From an uncultured Pseudomonadales bacterium (GTDB taxonomy: Bacteria > Pseudomonadota > Gammaproteobacteria > Pseudomonadales > Balneatricaceae), in the NCBI GenBank assembly GCA_938084925.1, contig CALKFY010000020.1, positions 1-47,094 on the forward strand: a stretch of 47,094 nt of DNA, given 5' to 3'. Of the stretch, positions 28,165 to 36,927 are shown piece after piece; the stretch's first letter is position 1, and every line of letters starts with the position of its first letter. The translations under genes and the position numbers were made by a program. Below the pieces are notes generated by a model. That model was given only the letters and a program-made list of their open reading frames with translations, was not told where the DNA came from and did not search any database.

Positions 28165-30423
28165 TTACAGCTTGCAAGCGCCGCCTTCACAACCGTCATC
28201 TTGGCCGTCATCGGCGCCATCACGGGTGTTATGGTAGTACAAGGTTTTAACGCCGTACTTGTAGGCAGTCAGCAAGTCTTTTAGCAACTGCTTCATAGGT
28301 ACTTTTTCGTTTTCAAAACGCGCAGGGTCATAGTTGGTATTGGCAGAAATAGCCTGATCCACAAACTTTTGCATAATACCGATAAGCTGCAAGTAGCCTT
28401 CGTTGTTAGGGATGCTCCACAACAACTCATAGTTGTCTTTTAGACGCTCAAATTCAGGTACGACCTGTTTCAAGATACCGTCTTTACTTGCCTTCACACT
28501 CACAAAGCCACGTGGCGGCTCAATACCGTTGGTGCTGTTGGTGATTTGGCTAGAAGTTTCACAAGGCATCAAGGCCGTCATGGTGCTGTTACGCAGACCG
28601 TGCTCAAGAATGCTGGCACGCAAGGCGTCCCAATCAAAATGCAAAGCTTCGTCACAGAACTTATCCACGTCCTTCTTGTAGGTGTCGATAGGCATCTTGC
28701 CTTGAGCGTAAAAGGTATCACCAAAGGCTGGGCAAGCACCCTGCTCTTGGGCCAAGTTGTTGGAGGCCTTAAGCAAGTAATACTGTACCGCTTCAAAAGT
28801 ACGGTGAGTAAGGTTGTTAGCCGAACCGTCAGAGTAGCGCACGCCGTTCTTGGCTAGGTAGTAGGCATAGTTGGTAACACCCACACCCAAGGTACGACGC
28901 TGCATGCTAGCGCGGTAAGCGGCAGGCATTGGGTACTCTTGATAATCCAACAAGCTGTCCAAGGCGCGTACAATAAGGTCGGACAAATTATCTAGCTCAT
29001 CTAGATTTTCTAGAGCACCTAGGTTAAAGGCAGACAAGGTACATAGGGCAATTTCGCCATTGGGGTCGTCAATGGTTTCCATTGGTGCCGTAGGCAGTGC
29101 AATTTCCAAGCACAAGTTGCTTTGGCGTACAGGTGCCTTAGCTGGATCAAAGGCGCTACGAGTATTACAGTGGTCAACGTTTTGTAGATAAATACGACCA
29201 GTCTGAGCACGTTCTTGCGCGAACTTACTAAACAGGTCGACAGCCTTAACGGTACGCTTGCGAATATCAGGATTGTTTTCTGCTGCTTCATAGAGCTTTT
29301 CAAACAAGTCTTGATCTTCAAAGAAGGCATCATACAAGCCTGGCACATCAGATGGGCTAAACATAGTAATGTTGCCACCCTTAATCAAACGCTTATACAT
29401 CAAGCGGTTGAACTGCACACCATAGTCCATATGACGAGCACGGTTTTCTTCAACACCACGGTTGTTCTTCAACACTAGCAAGGACTCAACTTCCAAGTGC
29501 CAAATTGGGTAGAACAAAGTAGCAGCACCACCACGCACACCACCTTGAGAGCAGCTCTTAACCGCTGTTTGGAAGTGCTTGATAAACGGAATCATGCCCG
29601 TATGGAAAGCTTCACCACCACGGATTGGGCTGCCTAGGGCGCGAATACGACCGGCGTTGATACCGATACCAGCACGCTGACTCACATACTTGATAATGGC
29701 ACCAGCGGTGGCATTAATGGAATCTAGGGAGTCTCCACATTCAATCAATACGCAGGAGCTAAATTGACGTGTTGGGGTACGTACACCCGCCATAATAGGC
29801 GTTGGCAAAGATAGCTTGAACAAAGAACAAGCATCATAGAAACGCTTCACATAACCAAGACGAGTTTCAACAGGGTAGCCAGAGAATAAGCAGGTACCCA
29901 CCAACATATAAAGGATCTGTGGGCTTTCGTAGACTTCACCGGTAACACGGTTTTGTACTAGGTATTTACCTTCCATCTGCTTTACGGCGGCATAACTGAA
30001 GTTCATATCACGGGCATGATCAATATGATCATTTAGCTCGTTGTATTCAGCTTGCGTGTAGTCTGTAGATAAGGCTTGGTCATAGCGACCAGCAGCCACC
30101 ATCTGTTGTACATGGTCGTACAAATGCGGTGGTTCAAACTGACCAAAGGCTTTTTTGCGCAGGTGGAAAATAGCCAGACGCGCAGACAGGTACTGATAAT
30201 CTGGAGTCTCTTCTGAGATCAGGTCAGCAGCTGACTTTATAATGGTTTCATGAATATCTTCGGTGCGAATGCCATCGAAGAACTGAATATGGGATTTGAT
30301 TTCTACTTGGGATACAGAAACGTTTTGCAAACCTTCTGCGGCCCAATGGATTACGCGGTGAATCTTTTCCAGGTCAATTTTTTCCTGCTCACCGTCGCGC
30401 TTCGTCACCATTAAGTCTTGCAT
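28165..30423 (-). CDS. nrdA: Class Ia ribonucleotide reductase, alpha subunit
   Basis: The 752-aa catalytic subunit that reduces NDPs to dNDPs. An N-terminal ATP-cone (about 1-95, VTKRDGEQEKIDLEKIHRVI) carries the dATP activity switch. The core has FSSCVLIECGDS (redox Cys), NLCLEIALPT (thiyl-radical Cys) and MPCETSSQ. The C-terminal redox pair is in CEGGACKL. The gene heads the nrdA-nrdB-yfaE cluster. A pair of NrdR-like boxes lies 100-148 bp upstream. Confidence 0.98.
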   Translation of the reverse strand: MQDLMVTKRDGEQEKIDLEKIHRVIHWAAEGLQNVSVSQVEIKSHIQFFDGIRTEDIHETIIKSAADLISEETPDYQYLSARLAIFHLRKKAFGQFEPPHLYDHVQQMVAAGRYDQALSTDYTQAEYNELNDHIDHARDMNFSYAAVKQMEGKYLVQNRVTGEVYESPQILYMLVGTCLFSGYPVETRLGYVKRFYDACSLFKLSLPTPIMAGVRTPTRQFSSCVLIECGDSLDSINATAGAIIKYVSQRAGIGINAGRIRALGSPIRGGEAFHTGMIPFIKHFQTAVKSCSQGGVRGGAATLFYPIWHLEVESLLVLKNNRGVEENRARHMDYGVQFNRLMYKRLIKGGNITMFSPSDVPGLYDAFFEDQDLFEKLYEAAENNPDIRKRTVKAVDLFSKFAQERAQTGRIYLQNVDHCNTRSAFDPAKAPVRQSNLCLEIALPTAPMETIDDPNGEIALCTLSAFNLGALENLDELDNLSDLIVRALDSLLDYQEYPMPAAYRASMQRRTLGVGVTNYAYYLAKNGVRYSDGSANNLTHRTFEAVQYYLLKASNNLAQEQGACPAFGDTFYAQGKMPIDTYKKDVDKFCDEALHFDWDALRASILEHGLRNSTMTALMPCETSSQITNSTNGIEPPRGFVSVKASKDGILKQVVPEFERLKDNYELLWSIPNNEGYLQLIGIMQKFVDQAISANTNYDPARFENEKVPMKQLLKDLLTAYKYGVKTLYYHNTRDGADDGQDDGCEGGACKL

Positions 30424-30522
30424 GCTGTGCCTTTGCTTTGTTCAAACTAGAGATTGATTTTGTTATTGCTTTGCGAGCTCTGTGGCCGCTTAGCACTCGG
30501 TATGAGCGCGCTATATAAGGGC

Positions 30523-30538
30523 AAGTACAAAATAGTGT
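30523..30538. promoter_or_regulatory. NrdR-like box, proximal
   Basis: AAGTACAAAATAGTGT keeps the conserved right half (ATAGTGT) of the NrdR box but has a poor left half. It is exactly 32 bp, about three helical turns, from the better box at 30555-30570, the spacing expected for tandem NrdR boxes upstream of RNR operons. Confidence 0.45.
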
Positions 30539-30554
30539 TGTTTTTTAACACAAA

Positions 30555-30570
30555 ACACCATATGTAGTGG
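30555..30570. promoter_or_regulatory. NrdR-like box, distal
   Basis: ACACCATATGTAGTGG matches the NrdR consensus ACACTATATATAGTGT at most positions with dyad symmetry. NrdR is the (d)ATP-sensing repressor of bacterial RNR genes. The site lies upstream of nrdA. Confidence 0.6.
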
Positions 30571-30576
30571 ATCCCC

Positions 30577-30609
30577 CCTTGAATGGGCACCAAATATAGA
30601 TATTCAAGG
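30577..30609. repeat. Inverted repeat in the nrdA upstream region
   Basis: CCTTGAAT (30577-30584) and ATTCAAGG (30602-30609) form an 8-bp dyad with a 17-bp spacer, immediately beyond the distal NrdR-like box. It is a possible binding site for a second regulator of nrdA. Confidence 0.4.
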
Positions 30610-30720
30610 AGATAAAATCAAGCAAAAAAACTGCTCTTTTTTTATTCTCATGGCTTGACATAGTGCAACATCAGACGCCTCAAGGGCTGCAGCCAAAATG
30701 TTTTTTATAGCTTTTTTTGC

Positions 30721-30747
30721 AAAAAAATTTGGCATTTTTCGTGCCAA
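30721..30747 (-). terminator. Terminator of the P-loop kinase gene
   Basis: On the minus strand TTGGCA pairs with TGCCAA around a 7-nt loop and is followed by a run of T residues. It lies about 70 bp after the stop codon at 30819. Confidence 0.65.
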
Positions 30748-30818
30748 TATTGTAGTCATTTAAAAACTTGAGCAACGACAAATTGTGACTTTAGGACAAG
30801 CACCAAAAACCACCAATT

Positions 30819-31400
30819 TTAGCCATTGTCACCAGGGACTATCCAATCGACAACCTGCCGAGTGACATTGGCTTTATGAAACCAGTCTTCTGTGCCCTGC
30901 CAATGAGCAACCCAAGAGGTATCTGACTGGGGTCTTGCTAGCACTCGTTGAAGACGCGCCTGGGCACCGGCCTCAACTAGGACGCTATTATCCAACCATG
31001 GCAAAAAATCTGCATGGGTAGAAAACACGCCTTCTAACAACACAACCCCTTGAGGTTGTACGGGCGTTCTTGATATCCAAGTTTTGGAGACCCAATCCAA
31101 GGCTTGCCATGAAGCCTCATGCCCCTCATGCAGCGGACGCAGTATCTTATCAACCACATTGGCCGTATGCAGATAGGCCTGCACGGCCTGTTCCGCTTTA
31201 TACTCTTGTTGCTCAGCCACCGACAAGGGCCGATAAAAATCATCCATACTGATCACTTGGCATTGCAGCAACTGATCAGCAAGCCATGCTGCCAAGGTGG
31301 ATTTACCTGCTCCAGCATAGCCATCTATGGCAATGATTAACAAAGGCTGCAACTGACTCTGCTGCTGAATAGTTTGTAGAAGTTGGTTACGAGAGATCAT
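30819..31400 (-). CDS. P-loop kinase, uridine kinase-like
   Basis: A 193-aa nucleoside-kinase-like P-loop protein. The Walker A motif GYAGAGKST is at 27-35, an acidic VISMDDFYRP near 50-58 is typical of uridine/pantothenate kinase-type enzymes, and VVLLEGVFSTHADF near 118 is the second strand. The actual substrate cannot be told from sequence, and it is shorter than classical uridine kinase (about 213 aa). It is transcribed on its own, divergent from yaaA, with a terminator downstream. Confidence 0.75.
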   Translation of the reverse strand: MISRNQLLQTIQQQSQLQPLLIIAIDGYAGAGKSTLAAWLADQLLQCQVISMDDFYRPLSVAEQQEYKAEQAVQAYLHTANVVDKILRPLHEGHEASWQALDWVSKTWISRTPVQPQGVVLLEGVFSTHADFLPWLDNSVLVEAGAQARLQRVLARPQSDTSWVAHWQGTEDWFHKANVTRQVVDWIVPGDNG

Positions 31401-31505
31401 TCGCCTAGTTTAACACCGTCATTACTTGAGCCACAGTGCTATAATCTTTAAACTGCATCATCACCGCACAGCCTGACTGCGCACAACTACTGTAAGAGCT
31501 TCACC

Positions 31506-32285
31506 ATGATCATTGTCTTATCACCTGCCAAAACTCTGGATTTTGAAACACCTGCCCATGTCGACACCCATACGCAACCGGATATGCTGGCACAATCACA
31601 GGAATTAATTGAGCAGCTGCGTGAAGTCAGCCCACAAGATTTGGCCGCATTGATGAAACTGAGTGATAAGCTAGCCGCCCTTAACGTTGCTCGTTACGGC
31701 TCTTGGCAGCAACCCTTTACTCAAGACAATGCCAAACAATCGGCATTGGCCTTTAAAGGTGATGTATACACAGGACTAGATGCAGACACTTTGAGCGCAG
31801 ATGACCTTAACTGGGCTCAGTCTCATCTGCGTATCCTATCGGGTTTATACGGGCTGTTACGCCCACTGGATTTAATGCAAGCCTACCGTTTAGAAATGGG
31901 CACCAAGTTTGCAAATAATAAAGGCAAAGATCTTTACACCTTTTGGGATCAACAGATTACTAACAAACTAAATGAAGAACTCAAGCAGCAGGCTAACCCA
32001 GTGTTAGTTAACCTAGCTTCCAACGAATACTTCAAAGCCGTGCAAGCTAAAAACCTAGATTCCGAAATCATTACACCGGTATTTAAAGACCAGAAAAATG
32101 GCCAATACAAAATCATTAGTTTTTACGCTAAAAAAGCCCGTGGTTTGATGGCGCGCTGGGTTATCGAAAACCGCATTGACGATGTCGACAAGTTGCGTGA
32201 ATTTGATGTAGCTGGCTACTACTATAGTGCAGAGCAAAGCAAAGCCAAAGAATGGGTATTCTTACGTGACGAAGGTGATGCTTAA
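31506..32285 (+). CDS. yaaA: Peroxide stress protein YaaA (DUF328)
   Basis: A 259-aa YaaA-family protein. The opening [14 protein letters not shown] is diagnostic, followed by [28 protein letters not shown], and the central [20 protein letters not shown]. In E. coli it lowers free iron under peroxide stress and has a DNA-binding fold. The length is typical. It faces the neighbouring kinase gene and converges with the yqaA-like gene. Confidence 0.95.
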   Translation: MIIVLSPAKTLDFETPAHVDTHTQPDMLAQSQELIEQLREVSPQDLAALMKLSDKLAALNVARYGSWQQPFTQDNAKQSALAFKGDVYTGLDADTLSADDLNWAQSHLRILSGLYGLLRPLDLMQAYRLEMGTKFANNKGKDLYTFWDQQITNKLNEELKQQANPVLVNLASNEYFKAVQAKNLDSEIITPVFKDQKNGQYKIISFYAKKARGLMARWVIENRIDDVDKLREFDVAGYYYSAEQSKAKEWVFLRDEGDA

Positions 32286-32307
32286 TAAAGCTAGCTAGTC
32301 AGTAGCT

Positions 32308-32736
32308 CTAGCCGGTGATGATCCAAGCCAAGGCGCCATAGCGCGCCGCTTTACCTAATGCTATCAAGACCATGCTCGATAAGCGCGGCCAACCAAGCAT
32401 GCCCGCAGCTAACGCAAAGGCATCGCCAATCACCGGCAACCAAGTTAATAGCAACAACCAGCGCCCATAATGTTGCACGCCATGCAATACAGATTCTTTG
32501 GGCGGCTGTATGCGTAATTTTTTCGCCACATGCCAAGTGCTACCCAAACGTCCTATACCCACACCCATATAAAAGGTAATGACACCGCCCAAGCTATTAC
32601 CCAAGCTAACAGCCAACCAAAGCATAAACACCTGCTGAGGATTGGCTAATACTTGCTGAGCAAACAACAACTCCGAGGCACCCGGCAAGATAGTCGCCGC
32701 AATCAAACCCGAAACAAATAAACCAAACAAGGACAT
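32308..32736 (-). CDS. YqaA-like small membrane protein (DedA/VTT superfamily)
   Basis: A 142-aa integral membrane protein with about four hydrophobic segments (about residues 5-25, 35-60, 90-112 and 118-140). The family glycine/proline patterns are present: ILPGASELLF, LAVSLGNSLGGVITFYMG, LLLLTWLPVIGDAFALAAGMLGW. The superfamily is linked to lipid handling in the inner membrane; no specific role is assigned. I start at the ATG (MSLFGLF); a TTG two codons upstream is also open. It begins 27 bp after the sbcB stop, so it is probably in the same transcript. Confidence 0.85.
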   Translation of the reverse strand: MSLFGLFVSGLIAATILPGASELLFAQQVLANPQQVFMLWLAVSLGNSLGGVITFYMGVGIGRLGSTWHVAKKLRIQPPKESVLHGVQHYGRWLLLLTWLPVIGDAFALAAGMLGWPRLSSMVLIALGKAARYGALAWIITG

Positions 32737-32763
32737 TAACAAGGTAGTCAGCTTTATTTGTCG

Positions 32764-34212
32764 TTAATAGGGATAAATAGATTCGGCATACATCGCCAAG
32801 TCTTGCAGCACTGACTGACTGGCTTCATCAGTACGCTCTTGGGCCAATTTATTTAACTCTGCGCCAAATTGCTCAAAGGTACGCACACCTTGCGGCTCGC
32901 CCTCTAATAGGCGTTGCTGGCGGAACATTTCCCAGTGCTCAGCTTCTGAGGAACTTAACTGATCCGGATAACTACGGCCTTTCATACGCATCAGCAATCG
33001 AGGTAAACGCTCGTCGTGAAATACAAAGGCACTGCCAGACCATTGCTCGGGTGGCGTTTCATGTACCTGCTGCATCATGCGCTTGTCATGATCATCAAAG
33101 AAACCACCACCATAAAGTGAGGCATCAACATCACCTACTGGCATAGGGTCGCGCATACTGTAGGCTTCGACGACTCGTTGCACAAAGTCTGGATTAGTTT
33201 GCAACCAACGCAAGTTATCAATGCTAGCTTGGCGTTCAATGCCATATTGCCGCCCTGTGTCTTCGGCCAAGGTATTCATTGGTGCAACTAGCGGACATTT
33301 ATTCACCTGCACTTCTTTTACCGGCAAACGCGGTTGATCCCCAAGTTCTTGTTGGCGAGAAAACAGCGCTAGCTTTAACTCTTCCACACTAGCAGACTGC
33401 CACTGCTTGGGGTCCTGGCGCAAATCAAACACCAAAACGCCGTTTTTATTTGTAGGATGTTTCGCCATGGCGGCGACTAGGGCTAGATAACCGTTCTTAC
33501 GACCATACATGCCCGATACATGTAACACAGGCTTTTGCATCTGCAGGTCTAACTGGCCCCACACTTGCGCTTTGTGCTTCATCTGAAAAGCAAAGTTATA
33601 TAGACGCGGCTGGGCTTCGCGCAATTTCTTAGCCATAGCAATGGTTGCCCACACATCCGCCAAGGCATCGTGGGCATCGCCATGCTCAATGCCGTTAGCT
33701 GGCGCAAGTTGATCCAGTTTCAAAACCAGTTGATCTTCTTCGTTGCGTGGCCAGTTGATGCCCTCTGGGCGCAACACCGAAGCTGCGCGCATCAAATCAA
33801 TCAAATCCCAGCGGCTGTTACCACCCTGCCATTCACGTGCGTAGGCATCAAAGAAATTGCGATACAAACCATAGCGGGTAAACTCATCATCAAAGCGCAG
33901 ATTGTTGTAACCCACCACACAGGTACCCGGCTCACTCATGACCGCATTGATGCGCGCCATAAACTCCACTTCTGGCAAGCCCTCTTGCTGCGCATGTTGT
34001 GGGGTAATGCCCGTTACCAAGCAAGCGCCTGGAGAAGGCAAATAGTCGTCGGCGGGTCGGCAATACCACATCATGGGCTCGCCAATAGGATTGAAATCTA
34101 GATCTGTACGAATAGCAGCAAACTGCACGGGACGGTCAAACTTAGGGTCTATACCGAAGGTTTCGTAGTCGTGCCAAAGAATGGATTGGGTTTGATCAGG
34201 CTGATAGGCCAC
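32764..34212 (-). CDS. sbcB: Exonuclease I
   Basis: A 482-aa 3'-5' single-strand DNase of mismatch repair and recombination. The DEDD exonuclease motifs are clear: WHDYETFG near residue 15, VGYNNLRFDDEFTRYGLYRN near 104, and GDAHDALADVWATIAMA near 174. An SH3-like and a helical C-terminal domain follow, with KPVLHVSGMYG, VQVNKCPLVAPMNTL and YGGGFFD. I choose a GTG start: GGAG lies 8 nt upstream and the product aligns with E. coli ExoI (475 aa). The frame stays open 47 codons further, but that would run into gcvT without family similarity. Confidence 0.93.
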   Translation of the reverse strand: MAYQPDQTQSILWHDYETFGIDPKFDRPVQFAAIRTDLDFNPIGEPMMWYCRPADDYLPSPGACLVTGITPQHAQQEGLPEVEFMARINAVMSEPGTCVVGYNNLRFDDEFTRYGLYRNFFDAYAREWQGGNSRWDLIDLMRAASVLRPEGINWPRNEEDQLVLKLDQLAPANGIEHGDAHDALADVWATIAMAKKLREAQPRLYNFAFQMKHKAQVWGQLDLQMQKPVLHVSGMYGRKNGYLALVAAMAKHPTNKNGVLVFDLRQDPKQWQSASVEELKLALFSRQQELGDQPRLPVKEVQVNKCPLVAPMNTLAEDTGRQYGIERQASIDNLRWLQTNPDFVQRVVEAYSMRDPMPVGDVDASLYGGGFFDDHDKRMMQQVHETPPEQWSGSAFVFHDERLPRLLMRMKGRSYPDQLSSSEAEHWEMFRQQRLLEGEPQGVRTFEQFGAELNKLAQERTDEASQSVLQDLAMYAESIYPY

Positions 34213-34301
34213 GTTACTAGCTCCATAGGGATGTATGGAGCCATTGTAACGGGGCCACGTAGGATTAAAAAGCCTTATAGGTAACGCGAGATTAAAAAGC
34301 T

Positions 34302-35426
34302 TTAACCGCGATAATAACGCTGTGGCACAAATGGCATACTTGCTACACGGCAAGGTAATTGCTTACCACGCACCAAGGCAAACACTTGACCACCAACTTC
34401 GGCGTGCTCTGCGGCAACATAACCCATGGCAACGGGAGCGCCCAAAGTAGGGCCAAAACCACCGGAAGTAACACGACCAATGACAGTGCCATCTTCAGTA
34501 ACGATTTCTACGCCTTCGCGCACAGGAGCGCGACCTTCTGGCAACAAACCTACACGCAGCTCACTTGCACCTGCTGCTAATTCAGCAAAAATCTTATCTG
34601 CGCCAGGGAAACCACCTTCACGCTCACCACCTGGACGACGCGCTTTTTGCATAGCCCACATAAGGTTGCCAGCTACAGGGCTAGTGGATTGATCAAGGTC
34701 GTGGCCGTACAGACACAGGCCCGCTTCTAGACGCAAAGAATCGCGCGCACCGAGGCCAATCCATTCAACTTCGTCAAAGGCCAACAAGGCCGAGGCCAGG
34801 GCTTCGGCGCGATCAGTAGGTACAGAAATCTCTACGCCGTCTTCTCCGGTATAACCGGCACGACCAACGAAACAATCATGACCCAAGATAGATACAGGCT
34901 TGCCATCCATAAAGCGCATCTGCGCAACTTCTGGTGCTAAACGCGCCAATACTTCAACAGCTTGCGGGCCCTGCAAGGCCAGCAAAGCACGATCATCTAG
35001 CTGCTCCATTTGAATATCGGCAGGCAAATTGGCCTGCAGGTGAGCAATATCTTGATCCTTACAAGCAGCGTTTACTACTACAAAGAAGTGATCTTCAGCA
35101 CGGGTAACCATGAGATCATCCATGATGCCGCCATCAGCATTGGTAAACATACCGTAACGCTGGCGGCCAACAGCTAGATCAACATAGTTAGCAGGAATCA
35201 CCGTTTCAAGGGCGTGCGCAACGGCTTCTACGGAAGGACCTGTGAGCTTTAGCTGCCCCATGTGAGAAACATCAAATAGGCCGGCAGCTGCACGGCAGTG
35301 CAAATGCTCTTGTTTCACACCTAGCGGGTATTGCACAGGCATATCATAGCCAGCAAAGGGCACCATTTTGGCACCGGCTTCTACGTGCATTGCATGAAAA
35401 GGGGTTACTAAGAGACTATCAGACAT
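34302..35426 (-). CDS. gcvT: Glycine cleavage system T protein (aminomethyltransferase)
   Basis: The 374-aa folate-dependent subunit that takes the aminomethyl group from lipoyl-GcvH, releases ammonia and makes methylene-THF. Seen are PFAGYDMPVQYP near residue 25, GLFDVSHMGQ near 51, GGIMDDLMVTR near 100, GYTGEDGVEISVP near 190, and the C-terminal RVTSGGFGPTLGAPVAMGYV. I start at MSDSLLVTP, with GGAG 6 nt upstream, rather than four codons earlier. Unlike many genomes it is not in the gcvHP transcript but lies on the other strand, beyond the XRE-cupin regulator. A promoter overlapping a 16-bp palindrome lies at 35490-35518. Confidence 0.97.
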   Translation of the reverse strand: MSDSLLVTPFHAMHVEAGAKMVPFAGYDMPVQYPLGVKQEHLHCRAAAGLFDVSHMGQLKLTGPSVEAVAHALETVIPANYVDLAVGRQRYGMFTNADGGIMDDLMVTRAEDHFFVVVNAACKDQDIAHLQANLPADIQMEQLDDRALLALQGPQAVEVLARLAPEVAQMRFMDGKPVSILGHDCFVGRAGYTGEDGVEISVPTDRAEALASALLAFDEVEWIGLGARDSLRLEAGLCLYGHDLDQSTSPVAGNLMWAMQKARRPGGEREGGFPGADKIFAELAAGASELRVGLLPEGRAPVREGVEIVTEDGTVIGRVTSGGFGPTLGAPVAMGYVAAEHAEVGGQVFALVRGKQLPCRVASMPFVPQRYYRG

Positions 35427-35489
35427 GACGCACTCCACTTGTTTATATTAAGTAATCAGACTCAACCTGAGGCTGACTTGATGGAGGCG

Positions 35490-35518
35490 ATTATAGGGAA
35501 GTTTCCTATAGGAAACAA
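35490..35518 (-). promoter_or_regulatory. gcvT promoter overlapped by a palindromic operator
   Basis: On the minus strand TTGTTT (35513-35518) and TATAAT (35490-35495) are 17 bp apart. The perfect 16-bp palindrome GTTTCCTATAGGAAAC (35501-35516) covers part of the -35 and most of the spacer, a position expected to block RNA polymerase. The same core is upstream of gcvH. The likely binder is the XRE-cupin protein encoded between the two sites. Confidence 0.7.
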
Positions 35519-35538
35519 ATTTTCTTCGCAAAAAAACC

Positions 35539-35560
35539 AAGCCACGATGAATCGTGGCTT
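35539..35560. terminator. Terminator between the XRE-cupin gene and gcvT
   Basis: AAGCCACGAT pairs perfectly with ATCGTGGCTT across a 2-nt gap (in practice a small loop). On the minus strand it is followed by T-rich sequence. It separates the regulator transcript from the gcvT promoter, so gcvT relies on its own promoter. Confidence 0.8.
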
Positions 35561-35607
35561 TGTTTTAACTCAATTTAACGCCTAATTAGGGAGTTATTGG
35601 ATAGCAG

Positions 35608-36231
35608 CTAACGCGCTACAACCCACAACACTAAAGCATCTTCTTCACTTAGACTCACTAAACCGTGGCCCATATTGGCATCGTAATACATGCTATCACC
35701 AGGCACCAATGCAATAGGTTCATAAAACTCGGTATATAAAGCCACCTCACCTTCAAGTACTAGCAGGAATTCTTCACCCTCGTGGCGAACCCAATCAGAG
35801 AAGTCGTCAAAATCACGTGCACGTACACGAGTTTTAAAAGGAATCATCTTCTTACGGGCAAGATCCGTGGACAACAATTCATGCTCATAAGTACTAGTGG
35901 GGTGCGCAGTACCTTGGCCTGCGCGGGTCAGCACTCTGCGCCCCGAAGCCATAGTACTCTTGGGTTTGGCAAATAATTGAGGGATATCAACATCCAAGCC
36001 ATGAGCTAGTTTTTGCACCGCGGTAAAGGTTGGCGAAATCTGCTCATTTTCTATCTTTGACAAGGTAGAACGCGCCAAGCCAGTCTTCTGACTAGCTTCT
36101 TCTAAAGTTAGGTTCTGGTTTTGTCTAATTTGACGTAATCGCTTGCCTAGCTGTAAAGGCTCAACCCTAGCTTCGGTACCGGAACCAGACTCTATTTTAA
36201 GCTCTGGCATATCGGGTTGTTCCGCAGACAT
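35608..36231 (-). CDS. XRE-family regulator with C-terminal cupin, probable glycine cleavage regulator
   Basis: A 207-aa protein with an N-terminal helix-turn-helix (about 28-82: LGKRLRQIRQNQNLTLEEAS, TGLARSTLSKIENEQISP) and a C-terminal cupin_2 barrel (about 130-205: VRHEGEEFLLVLEGEVALYT, LVPGDSMYYDANMGHGL). The ATG chosen (MSAEQPDMPEL) has AGGAG 7 nt upstream; 19 more open codons lie before it. It sits between gcvT and gcvHP, and near-identical TTTCCTATAGGAAA palindromes flank it at both gcv promoters. Control of glycine cleavage is inferred from this arrangement; the effector is unknown. Confidence 0.88.
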   Translation of the reverse strand: MSAEQPDMPELKIESGSGTEARVEPLQLGKRLRQIRQNQNLTLEEASQKTGLARSTLSKIENEQISPTFTAVQKLAHGLDVDIPQLFAKPKSTMASGRRVLTRAGQGTAHPTSTYEHELLSTDLARKKMIPFKTRVRARDFDDFSDWVRHEGEEFLLVLEGEVALYTEFYEPIALVPGDSMYYDANMGHGLVSLSEEDALVLWVVAR

Positions 36232-36357
36232 GGCGCCACTCCTGAGTGTTTTTAAAAGACGAATAATTAATAATTTGAATGCTACCACGGCCTAGGGGGT
36301 AAGTGCTATTTAGCAGCTATAAGTGAATGGCATTCAAAACACATGAGAAATACAAAA

Positions 36358-36406
36358 GTTTCCTATAGGAAATTTTGTTGATCACAGTTTCCCTAAATGG
36401 TATCCT
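36358..36406 (+). promoter_or_regulatory. gcvHP promoter region with palindromic operator
   Basis: The 16-mer GTTTCCTATAGGAAAT (36358-36373) shares 15 of 16 bases with the gcvT site. It lies just upstream of a promoter-like TTGATC (36378-36383), 17 bp, TATCCT (36401-36406). A half-site GTTTCCCTAAAT falls in the spacer. The site is in the divergent region, so it may also control the regulator gene. Confidence 0.65.
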
Positions 36407-36472
36407 GCTCGGGATTTGTTGGTCACGCAAGCCAGCACTATAAAACAAACCTTTAAAACGAAGGACCATATC

Positions 36473-36865
36473 ATGAGCAACATCCCTGCAGAATTACGCT
36501 ACACAGAAACTCACGAATGGGTTGCCGACAATGGCGACGGCACTGTTACTATTGGTATTACCGACCATGCCCAAGAGCTACTTGGCGATATCGTATTTGT
36601 TGAAGCCGTAGACGCCGATCGTGAACTAGATGCCGGTGAAGAATACACCGTAATTGAATCTGTTAAAGCTGCTTCTGATTCCTACGCACCAGTCACTGGT
36701 ACCGTTATCGAATTTAATGAAGCCCTTGAAGATGCCCCAGAGACTATCAACGAAGAGCCATACACCGATGGCTGGATTGCCAAAGTACGCCTAGCCGATG
36801 GCGCCGACCTAAGCGGTCTACTGGACGCAGCCGGCTATGCCGACGTTGTTGCCAACGAAGAATAA
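36473..36865 (+). CDS. gcvH: Glycine cleavage system H protein
   Basis: A 130-aa lipoyl carrier of the glycine cleavage complex. The lipoylation site is Lys65 in VIESVKAASDSYAPV. The start MSNIPAELRYTETHEW has AAGGA upstream; an in-frame non-ATG start 19 codons earlier is unlikely. DHAQELLGDIVFVE and DGWIAKVRLA are typical. It is followed by gcvP after 62 bp. Confidence 0.98.
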   Translation: MSNIPAELRYTETHEWVADNGDGTVTIGITDHAQELLGDIVFVEAVDADRELDAGEEYTVIESVKAASDSYAPVTGTVIEFNEALEDAPETINEEPYTDGWIAKVRLADGADLSGLLDAAGYADVVANEE

Positions 36866-36888
36866 GCAGCCATACTATTTGCTAGCCC

Positions 36889-36908
36889 ACCCAGTTTACT
36901 AACTGGGT
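36889..36908. promoter_or_regulatory. Hairpin between gcvH and gcvP
   Basis: ACCCAGTT and AACTGGGT form a perfect 8-bp stem with loop TACT, followed by TCTAAC rather than a T-tract. It may be a processing or stability element setting the GcvH:GcvP ratio. Confidence 0.5.
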
Positions 36909-36927
36909 CTAACTACGAGGTTTTATC

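Larger units (their letters stand above)
30424..30818. other. 395-bp intergenic region upstream of nrdA
   Basis: No coding signal is seen. From left to right it holds the nrdA leader, two NrdR-like boxes (30523-30538, 30555-30570), an inverted repeat CCTTGAAT/ATTCAAGG (30577-30609), an AT-rich stretch, and the terminator of the neighbouring kinase gene (30721-30747). The nrdA -35/-10 could not be assigned with confidence. Confidence 0.6.

Noticed and set aside
34213-34353. N-terminal extension of exonuclease I
   Set aside because: It would overlap gcvT and has no similarity to the family; GTG at 34210-34212 has a well-placed GGAG and gives the normal length.
35427-36472. Glycine riboswitch ahead of gcvT or gcvH
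   Set aside because: I could not find the conserved tandem aptamer sequence; the leaders are short and dominated by the palindromic sites.
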